A DNA stretch of 9,277 bases from assembly GCA_002397345.1 (NCBI GenBank), contig DHAH01000126.1, positions 1 through 9,277 on the forward strand. The letters run 5' to 3'. The notes under the pieces are model-generated. The model was not told where the DNA came from. It searched no databases and was given only the letters and a program-made list of their open reading frames with translations. A program made the translations under genes and the position numbers. Source of the stretch: Clostridiales bacterium UBA4959 (GTDB lineage: Bacteria; Bacillota; Clostridia; Oscillospirales; CAG-272). Numbering within the stretch: the first letter of the stretch is position 1; every line of letters starts with the position of its first letter. Of this stretch, positions 1 to 5,175 are shown piece after piece.

Positions 1-18
1 CCCAACGTTCGTCCGTAT

Positions 19-39
19 CCCCGTCCCCCGTCCCCCGTC
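19..39. repeat. Three tandem copies of CCCCGTC
   Basis: Three perfect head-to-tail copies of the heptamer CCCCGTC. The last one runs into the stop codon of the minus-strand aldolase gene (TCA at 38-40, read as TGA). On the minus strand it gives G-runs of 5, 5 and 4 separated by AC just behind the stop. Whether the array continues or varies between strains cannot be seen. It could be a slippage-prone simple repeat or a weak G-quadruplex former; no function is claimed. Confidence 0.7.
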
Positions 40-931
40 AGCCGCGCAGGGGTTTCATAAGGGGCAGGGCTTGCTCGCGCAGCAGGCGCAGATGTTCTTC
101 CGATACCGTTCCGAACGGGCGCCGGCAGCGTCCGATATCCAGACCCATCATATCAAGGAGCGCCTTTGCCCCTTCGAACAGCCCCACCTCGTGCAGACAG
201 GTCAGAACCGTGTTAATTTCGCCCTGGAGCCTGCGCGCCTCGGCAAGCTCGCGTGTTTTAATCGCCGTCATAACGCCCACAGCCTTATCGGGCATGAAAT
301 TGTATGCGGTGCCGATCGCGCCGTCCGCTCCGAGCGCCAGACCCGCCATCAGCGCCTCATCCATACCGAACATCACCGCTTTATTGGAAAACGCAGCCCG
401 GATCCGCTCGAAGATATACAGGTCGTTTGAGGTGTACCTTATTCCCGCTATATAATCGGGCAAAACAAGCTCCAGTATTTGATTCAGGTTGAAATTTTCG
501 CTTTGCATGGCGGCGATATAATGGATAAACATTGGCAGCTCTGCTGCGGCGGCGATATTGTGGTAATATTCCTTTATATTTTCAAATCCGAATTTATAAT
601 AAAGCGGGACCACCGCCGATACGGCGTCATAACAGCAGCGCCGCGCATAGACGGCAAGCCGCAGCGCTTTTTCTTCGGAAACATCTCCTACCTGCGCGAT
701 CAGCGTGGCGCGTCCGCCCACGATATCCGCGCATAAACGCAGAGCAAGCATACGCTCCTCCGCGCTCATGAGAAACACCTCCCCGCTGATGCCCCCGACA
801 TAAAAGCCGGACACGCCGCTCCGCAGGTGCATCTCGATCAGCGCCTCAGTCGCGTGCTCGTCTATAACACCGTCCGCCCGAAATGGTGTGAACAATGCGG
901 GAAAAATGCCGGTGTATCTGTTGGGGTACAT
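38..931 (-). CDS. N-acetylneuraminate lyase / DapA-family aldolase homologue lacking the catalytic lysine
   Basis: The 297-residue protein is full length for the class I aldolase family of N-acetylneuraminate lyase (NanA) and dihydrodipicolinate synthase (DapA), cytoplasmic TIM barrels that cleave or form 2-keto acids through a lysine Schiff base. Visible are the carboxylate-binding turn GGISGE (46-51; GGSTGE in NanA), the tyrosine Y138, and the stretch around 161-170. Residues matching the E. coli NanA sugar site sit at identical numbers: T167, G189, D191 and E192, with T208 for Ser208. However, residue 165, the Schiff-base Lys in NanA, is Arg (AGG codon at 437-439). As read, it should not do standard aldolase chemistry. 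It could be a pseudoenzyme, a binding protein, an altered enzyme, or a sequencing error. The start is set by GGAGG at 941-945, nine bases before ATG. It lies 111 bases behind the GH172 gene, probably in one transcript. Confidence 0.88.
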   Translation of the reverse strand: MYPNRYTGIFPALFTPFRADGVIDEHATEALIEMHLRSGVSGFYVGGISGEVFLMSAEERMLALRLCADIVGGRATLIAQVGDVSEEKALRLAVYARRCCYDAVSAVVPLYYKFGFENIKEYYHNIAAAAELPMFIHYIAAMQSENFNLNQILELVLPDYIAGIRYTSNDLYIFERIRAAFSNKAVMFGMDEALMAGLALGADGAIGTAYNFMPDKAVGVMTAIKTRELAEARRLQGEINTVLTCLHEVGLFEGAKALLDMMGLDIGRCRRPFGTVSEEHLRLLREQALPLMKPLRG

Positions 932-1042
932 TCATTAAATCCTCCGTCGAAAACCCAGGTGTAAACAGTGCAAAATAATACCATGGTTTTGTTTTTTACC
1001 TATACGATAATTCCGTGTAAGCCAAATATTATTACGGTGGAA

Positions 1043-2128
1043 TTACCGCGGCAGGCGCCGGTTTGCGGGCGGCAGCGGCGCGAAATGTTTGTGCGGCTCA
1101 TCCTGATACCAATACGCGACGGTGGATATGTCGTTTTTACGATCGTTTGCATGACCGTGCTCGATTGTAACGCGCAGGCTTTTTGTGAAGGGCACCGGAT
1201 CGGCGACATGATAGCGGTATACGCAGACCTTGCCGCGCCGGTGGTGCTCTGTGCCTTCTTTTATCTCGCACCACGGCTCGCCGCAGTGCAGGTCGTTTGC
1301 GTGCTGCATGCCCCACGCGTGGCACAGATAGTCCTCGCTGCCCGTACCGTGCAGGTCGGGCGGCCATGCCGACGCGCCGTCGTATTCGCCGCGGTCGATG
1401 AAGAACATATCGTCGCCCTCGCCCCACCAGTCGGTGCCCAGGTTGTCCACACTCATGTTCATGCCGAGATAGGTCCCGCGCCCGACAGCGTCGAGGATGA
1501 GATAGTTATATTTGTCGGTCAGGTTAAAGCCGCTTTTCATGGCGTCATACGCGGGATCGCCGCCCGCTTCGGGTAAGGCTTCGGCATTTTCGCCCGCGTA
1601 ATCCATACGGCGCCAAGCCGCGTGGAAATAAAGCGTGTCGTCGGGCAGGGCGTTATGCTTTTCCCAGTCGATGTAGAAATAAAACGCATGAACCGGCTGG
1701 TCCTGCTCGTTTGTAATCTCGATACGCGCCGATTTGCGGAAAGGCATGGGTACCCAGCAGTTCATCGCGACGCCATCGCCGACGCGCCCGCCCTCCGCGT
1801 TGTTCGAGGTCGAAAACAGCGCGCACGAATATGTATACGACACCGAATGACCCAGCCCGAAAAAATCACCGACAGGCGCCGTAACCGACGGATTTTCTTC
1901 ACCGTCCCAGTAGATGCGCAGAGCAAGCTTTCGTAAATAATGCTTGTCCGGAGAAGCGATGGTAAACCAGATATGGCTGATTACGCCCGGTCCCTCCAGC
2001 AGCGCGAGCGTTTTCGTTTCGCCGGGCGCTATCGGCCAAGCATCGCCGTTACCACCGCGTGTGTCATAGCTCGATACCCGCGCGCGTGTGAAATCCAGCG
2101 GACGGGTCAGGCGGTTAAGGTTGAACAT
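1043..2128 (-). CDS. GH172 (DUF2961) family glycosidase
   Basis: The 361-residue protein belongs to DUF2961, now glycoside hydrolase family 172, whose characterised members act on difructose dianhydride/fructofuranosides or D-arabinofuranosides. Family marks include the N-terminal stretch that introduces the beta-jellyroll (LEGPGVISHIWFT, about 44-56), the motif DWWGEGDD with E237, and HGTGSEDY with E265. These two glutamates correspond to the catalytic pair described for the Bifidobacterium dentium enzyme. They are 28 residues apart here, against 21 in the usual spacing, owing to an extra segment around DGASAWPP. No signal peptide is seen, so it probably works on imported oligosaccharides in the cytoplasm. 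The longer frame starting at 2170 would begin inside the promoter. The ATG at 2126-2128 has GGAGG eight bases upstream and is chosen. It is first in a unit with the aldolase-like gene. The exact substrate cannot be told. Confidence 0.87.
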   Translation of the reverse strand: MFNLNRLTRPLDFTRARVSSYDTRGGNGDAWPIAPGETKTLALLEGPGVISHIWFTIASPDKHYLRKLALRIYWDGEENPSVTAPVGDFFGLGHSVSYTYSCALFSTSNNAEGGRVGDGVAMNCWVPMPFRKSARIEITNEQDQPVHAFYFYIDWEKHNALPDDTLYFHAAWRRMDYAGENAEALPEAGGDPAYDAMKSGFNLTDKYNYLILDAVGRGTYLGMNMSVDNLGTDWWGEGDDMFFIDRGEYDGASAWPPDLHGTGSEDYLCHAWGMQHANDLHCGEPWCEIKEGTEHHRRGKVCVYRYHVADPVPFTKSLRVTIEHGHANDRKNDISTVAYWYQDEPHKHFAPLPPANRRLPR

Positions 2129-2136
2129 ATGCGTTT

Positions 2137-2141
2137 CCTCC
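2137..2141 (-). promoter_or_regulatory. Ribosome binding site deciding the GH172 start
   Basis: GGAGG on the minus strand, eight bases before the ATG at 2126-2128. No comparable site precedes the upstream in-frame ATG at 2168-2170, which also overlaps the expected transcription start. Confidence 0.8.
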
Positions 2142-2171
2142 AAATATATTATTCTGTTTTCTCCATACAAG

Positions 2172-2200
2172 ATTTTACCATGCCGTCATAAAAAAATCAA
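2172..2200 (-). promoter_or_regulatory. Sigma-A-type promoter for the GH172-aldolase unit
   Basis: Read on the minus strand, TTGATT (2195-2200) and TAAAAT (2172-2177) are separated by exactly 17 bases. A TGG immediately before the -10 box gives an extended -10. Expected transcription start is near 2165, leaving a leader of about 37 bases to the ATG at 2128. No clear operator palindrome (for example a catabolite-response element) was recognised next to it. Confidence 0.7.
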
Positions 2201-2201
2201 C

Positions 2202-2287
2202 TTTTTTTTAAGGGGACGCGGAGTACGATCGAGGGCGCTGCCCTCGAGCTCCCGCCAAGGGAAAAGTTCCCTTGGAACCGCAAAAAA
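2202..2287. repeat. REP-like intergenic double-hairpin element
   Basis: The element is bounded by T8 (2202-2209) and A6 (2282-2287), with short outer arms GCGG (2218-2221) and CCGC (2278-2281). Inside are two GC-rich hairpins: CGAGGGC/GCCCTCG with a three-base loop (2230-2246), and CCAAGGGAA/TTCCCTTGG with a three-base loop (2255-2275). This architecture resembles dispersed palindromic repeats between genes in gut Clostridia; that resemblance is from memory, and only one copy is in the window. It lies just upstream of the GH172 promoter and downstream of the small membrane protein gene. Transcribed, it could stabilise or end an RNA, but no classical U-tract follows the hairpins directly. Confidence 0.65.
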
Positions 2288-2320
2288 TAACTAATATTTT
2301 TATGATTTTATAATACGGTG

Positions 2321-2358
2321 CTTTTGTAAAATTTTCAGCTATGCTGAAAATTTAAAAG
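2321..2358 (-). terminator. Possible AT-rich terminator hairpin behind the 84-residue membrane protein gene
   Basis: An 11-base-pair perfect stem (AAATTTTCAGC at 2329-2339 with GCTGAAAATTT at 2343-2353) has a three-base loop. It extends by CTTTT/AAAAG (2321-2325 with 2354-2358) after a three-base bulge. It begins 18 bases past the stop of the minus-strand small gene. The stem is AT-rich and its U-run is largely part of the stem, so it is a weak or bidirectional terminator at best, or another intergenic palindrome. Confidence 0.45.
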
Positions 2359-2376
2359 AACCATACCCTCGTTTCT

Positions 2377-2631
2377 TTATGCAGTATTATCGGTGGTTTC
2401 GCCGTCCGTCACTGTGTCGGTGGTGTCCTGCGGAGCGATGGCGGCATAAGCGAGCGCCGCGACATCCGACAGGTTACCGCTTTCGTTCGGACGGTCGATA
2501 ATGCGTTTGACAGTCGCAAGCGTTATAATAACCGAAAAGGTCAGCATAACCGCCGCGAATGTGGTGCGGCGCTCGGCGGCGCGCGCTCTGCGCGAGGGAC
2601 TGTTGACCGGACGGTTGGAGTAAATAATCAT
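2377..2631 (-). CDS. Small single-pass membrane protein, function unknown
   Basis: An 84-residue predicted protein with a very basic N-terminus (RRARAAERR, 14-22), one hydrophobic segment at about 24-41, then a polar, acidic, Thr/Asp-rich C-terminal tail. By the positive-inside rule the N-terminus is cytoplasmic and the tail is outside. The size and shape recall small divisome or cell-wall proteins of Firmicutes (FtsL or YneA type), but no LysM motif or leucine zipper is visible, so no function is assigned. AAGGA lies about 11 bases before the ATG. The gene diverges from the cysCQ fusion with only 56 bases between starts, so the two share a regulatory region. A minus-strand pair, TTGAAA and TATTGT with 16 bases between, overlaps the fusion start, but is weak. 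It could also be a chance frame. Confidence 0.5.
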   Translation of the reverse strand: MIIYSNRPVNSPSRRARAAERRTTFAAVMLTFSVIITLATVKRIIDRPNESGNLSDVAALAYAAIAPQDTTDTVTDGETTDNTA

Positions 2632-2687
2632 GTAACAGCCAGTCCTTTCTATTTATTATTACAATATATTAACCCGGAGTTTTTTCA

Positions 2688-4073
2688 ATGAATAAAAACA
2701 TCTTTCCGATCGGACAATCTTTGAATACCGACGAGCGGCGGGCGCTGACCGGTCAGCGCCCGATGGTATTGTGGTTCACCGGGTTGTCCGGTTCTGGTAA
2801 ATCCACTATCGCGGCGGAGTGTGAGCGGCGGCTCGCGGCGCTGGGATTTTCGGCATACATACTCGACGGCGACAATCTGCGCGCGGGCTTAAACGCCGGA
2901 TTGGGCTTTTCACCCGCCGACCGCGCCGAGAACCTGCGCCGTATCACCGAAGCCGCCTATCTGCTCGCCGACAGCGGTCAGATAGTGCTGGTTTCCGCGA
3001 TTTCACCCACGCGCGCCGCCCGCGAAGCCGCGCGGGAGCGTATCTCGCCACGCTGCGACTTCGTCGAGATTTATGTGAACGCCCCGCTCGAGGTTTGCGA
3101 GGCTCGCGATGTCAAGGGGCTGTATAGTCGGGCGCGCAAGGGCGAGATCGCCGATTTCACGGGTATCTCGGCGCCCTATGAAGCGCCGGAGAATCCCGAG
3201 CTAATGCTCGATACCGCGGATTTAAGCCCCGGCGAATGCGTCCACGCGGTGATCGCGCAGGTTGCGGAGCGGCAATATCTCTCCGTGATGCTTGACGCCG
3301 CGCTGCAGGCGGGCGATGCTATCATGGAGGTGTACGGCGGCGAAAACTTCGGTATCGAATACAAAGCCGACACCTCGCCGGTGACAATAGCCGATAAAAA
3401 AGCAAACGATATTATCGTCGATAAACTGCGCGGCGGGTTCCCATTCATTCCCGTGCTCGCCGAGGAGAGCGCAGACGATAAATCGCGGCTGTTTTCCCGT
3501 TATTGCTTCATCGTCGACCCGCTCGATGGCACAAAGGAATTCATCAGCCGCAACGGTGAATTCACCGTCAACATTGCGCTCGCTTTCGAGGGTAAACCTG
3601 TCGTAGGAGTAGTATATGTGCCCGCTGCGGACATAATGTACAAATCCGTATGCGGCGGCGGCGCGTACCGTAAAAAATCCGGCGGCGGCTGGGAGCGCCT
3701 GCGCGTAAGCGACCGCACCGAGGGGCTTGTCGTTATGCGCAGCCGATCACACGGCGACCCAAGAGAAGAAGAGTTAATTAATCAAAATAAAAATAGAATC
3801 ACGCATACCGTCAGCGCGGGCAGCTCGCTCAAGGGCTGCGCGATAGCGGTTGGCGAAGCGGATGTCTACATGCGTTTCGGACCCACAATGGAATGGGACA
3901 CCGCTGCCATGCAGTGCGTCTGTGAGGAAGCGGGCGCGATAATGCGCCAGACCGACGGCACGCCGCTGACATATAACCGCGCAAACTCGCTAAACGAAAA
4001 AGGCTTTTATATTATAAACCGTCCGGAAAATGACTTTATTGCGAATACATCGCTAATTGGAGAAATAAAATAA
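2688..4073 (+). CDS. Fused APS kinase (CysC) and 3'-phosphoadenosine 5'-phosphate phosphatase (CysQ)
   Basis: The 461-residue protein joins two enzymes of sulfate activation. Residues about 20-195 are an APS kinase: P-loop GLSGSGKST (32-40), DGDNLR (60-65), the SPTRAAR segment (106-112) and [10 protein letters not shown] (141-150) followed by a PYEAPENP motif (163-170). It makes PAPS from APS and ATP. Residues about 196-447 are a CysQ/inositol-monophosphatase-fold phosphatase: acidic E259/E260, metal site DPLDGT (277-282) with D277 and D280, and EWDTAA with D404. It degrades PAP, the by-product of PAPS use. Each half is near the normal single-enzyme length (about 200 and 250) and all key residues are present, so both should work. 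CGGAG lies eight bases before the ATG. The stop is one base before the next gene, suggesting coupled translation. CysC is commonly fused to CysN; fusion to CysQ is unusual to me. Confidence 0.92.
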   Translation: MNKNIFPIGQSLNTDERRALTGQRPMVLWFTGLSGSGKSTIAAECERRLAALGFSAYILDGDNLRAGLNAGLGFSPADRAENLRRITEAAYLLADSGQIVLVSAISPTRAAREAARERISPRCDFVEIYVNAPLEVCEARDVKGLYSRARKGEIADFTGISAPYEAPENPELMLDTADLSPGECVHAVIAQVAERQYLSVMLDAALQAGDAIMEVYGGENFGIEYKADTSPVTIADKKANDIIVDKLRGGFPFIPVLAEESADDKSRLFSRYCFIVDPLDGTKEFISRNGEFTVNIALAFEGKPVVGVVYVPAADIMYKSVCGGGAYRKKSGGGWERLRVSDRTEGLVVMRSRSHGDPREEELINQNKNRITHTVSAGSSLKGCAIAVGEADVYMRFGPTMEWDTAAMQCVCEEAGAIMRQTDGTPLTYNRANSLNEKGFYIINRPENDFIANTSLIGEIK

Positions 4074-4074
4074 A

Positions 4075-4974
4075 ATGGAAAACAATCGTGAAGAAAATTA
4101 TCTTGACAAGCTGGAAGCGCGGAGCGTGCATATCCTGCGCGAGGCGTATGTTAATTTTAAGAACCTTTGTATGCTCTGGTCGATAGGCAAGGACAGCACG
4201 GTGCTGCTTTGTCTGGCGCGAAAAGCGTTTTTCGGGCATGTGCCCTTCCCGCTGGTGCATATTGATACGCATTATAAAATACCCGAGATGATCGAATACC
4301 GCGACAGGCTGGCGCGGGAGTGGAAGCTGGATATGATCTACGGCGAGAATCGCGAGGCGCTCGATGCCCGCCGCACCTTCCCCGACGGCAATGCCACGCG
4401 CATCGAGTGCTGCCGCGCGCTCAAGACCGACGCGCTGCGCAACACGCTCTCGGGCGAATGGACGCGCTACCGTATGAATCACGCCACAGGGCAATACGAG
4501 CAGGATAAAAACCGCGAACCCTTCACCGGCGTTATAGTCGGTGTGCGCGCGGATGAAGAGGGCAGCCGCTCAAAGGAACGTTATTTTTCACCGCGCGATA
4601 AGCACAGCGACTGGGATGTCGGCGATCAGCCGCCCGAATTTTGGGGGCAGTATAAAACCGACTTCGCGCCCGGCACGCATGTCCGCATCCATCCGCTGCT
4701 CGATTGGACAGAGCTTGACGTGTGGGAATACATACGACGCGAAGGCGTGCCCGTCGTGTCGCTGTACTTTAATCAGGGCGGTGGTACGCGCTACCGTTCG
4801 TTGGGCTGTTATCCGTGTACCAAACCGGTGCAGTCGGACGCTTCCAGCTTAGATGAAATTATCGAAGAACTTAAAACAGGGAAATTCGCCAATATAGCGG
4901 AACGCTCCGGGCGGGAGCAGGACAAAGAGGACGGCGGAGGTTTGGAAGAACTGCGCAAGGGCGGATATATGTGA
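4075..4974 (+). CDS. CysD-like ATP sulfurylase subunit 2 with an APS-reductase-like cysteine set
   Basis: The 299-residue PP-loop protein (PAPS reductase/CysD superfamily) matches CysD along most of its length: SIGKDS nucleotide loop (36-41), HIDTHYK (62-68), [10 protein letters not shown] (160-169), [10 protein letters not shown] (221-230) and the C-terminal [12 protein letters not shown] plus a final GGYM. CysD with the GTPase CysN adenylylates sulfate to APS. Unlike E. coli CysD, it has C112-C113 in [11 protein letters not shown] and C245/C248 in LGCYPCT. These resemble the CC ... CxxC cysteines that hold a [4Fe-4S] cluster in APS reductases. The reductase's C-terminal catalytic ECGLH motif is absent, so reduction is unlikely. 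There is also an extra segment at about 127-149 compared with E. coli CysD. GGAGA lies 11 bases before the ATG and one base separates it from cysCQ. No cysN follows. A member of the wider PAPS-reductase family with another role remains possible. Confidence 0.82.
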   Translation: MENNREENYLDKLEARSVHILREAYVNFKNLCMLWSIGKDSTVLLCLARKAFFGHVPFPLVHIDTHYKIPEMIEYRDRLAREWKLDMIYGENREALDARRTFPDGNATRIECCRALKTDALRNTLSGEWTRYRMNHATGQYEQDKNREPFTGVIVGVRADEEGSRSKERYFSPRDKHSDWDVGDQPPEFWGQYKTDFAPGTHVRIHPLLDWTELDVWEYIRREGVPVVSLYFNQGGGTRYRSLGCYPCTKPVQSDASSLDEIIEELKTGKFANIAERSGREQDKEDGGGLEELRKGGYM

Positions 4975-4994
4975 TAAACGCGGCAATAAACGCG
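4974..4994 (+). repeat. Nine-base direct repeat at the cysD-like stop
   Basis: Two copies of ATAAACGCG (4974-4982 and 4986-4994), three bases apart, begin on the last base of the stop codon. The CGCG cores could form a four-base-pair stem, and TTTT follows at 4998-5001, but this is too weak to call a terminator. The rest of the gap up to 5110 is AT-rich, with a perfect palindrome TTATAATTATAA at 5039-5050. Confidence 0.4.
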
Positions 4995-5076
4995 AAGTTT
5001 TGAGTTATGGCACTGGAATCAAGTGACAACAGTAATTATTATAATTATAAAAATATACACAACATAAAATTAGTGT

Positions 5077-5094
5077 TTCACTTTATATGGTGAA
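5077..5094. promoter_or_regulatory. Possible operator-like inverted repeat upstream of the solute-binding protein promoter
   Basis: TTCAC (5077-5081) and GTGAA (5090-5094) form an inverted repeat with an eight-base spacer, ending 16 bases before the -35 box. The position would suit an activator site, but five-base arms in AT-rich DNA often occur by chance. Confidence 0.2.
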
Positions 5095-5110
5095 GATGTA
5101 GAAATTGTTG

Positions 5111-5139
5111 TTGACAAGAAATGAAGGTTATGATATAAT
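5111..5139 (+). promoter_or_regulatory. Perfect consensus sigma-A-type promoter with extended -10
   Basis: TTGACA at 5111-5116, a 17-base spacer and TATAAT at 5134-5139, preceded by TGA (5131-5133) as an extended -10. All twelve core bases match consensus at optimal spacing. Expected transcription start is near 5146, about 30 bases before the ATG at 5176. It should give strong expression of the solute-binding lipoprotein unless repressed. Confidence 0.9.
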
Positions 5140-5160
5140 TTAATTGCATTAATGATTAAC

Positions 5161-5165
5161 AGGAG
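5161..5165 (+). promoter_or_regulatory. Ribosome binding site deciding the solute-binding protein start
   Basis: AGGAG ten bases before the ATG at 5176-5178. The earlier in-frame ATG at 5152 would leave only about six leader bases after the predicted transcription start and no ribosome site. Confidence 0.8.
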
Positions 5166-5175
5166 AATCGCCAAG

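Noticed and set aside
1013..1054. Imperfect inverted repeat (AATTCC ... GGAATT with GTAA/TTAC) at the GH172 stop as a terminator
   Set aside because: The stem is short and interrupted, and no U-run follows on the minus strand. The two genes are better treated as one unit.
968..1576. 202-codon plus-strand frame over the 3' half of the GH172 gene
   Set aside because: It is antisense to conserved GH172 motifs, with no ribosome site and low-complexity valine/alanine-rich translation.
2632..2687. Plus-strand promoter for cysCQ with TACAAT at 2660-2665 as -10
   Set aside because: No acceptable -35 hexamer lies 16-18 bases upstream, so the promoter of the fusion gene is left undefined.
4036..4494. 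152-codon minus-strand frame over the cysCQ/cysD-like junction
   Set aside because: It is antisense to two well-conserved genes and has no supporting signals.
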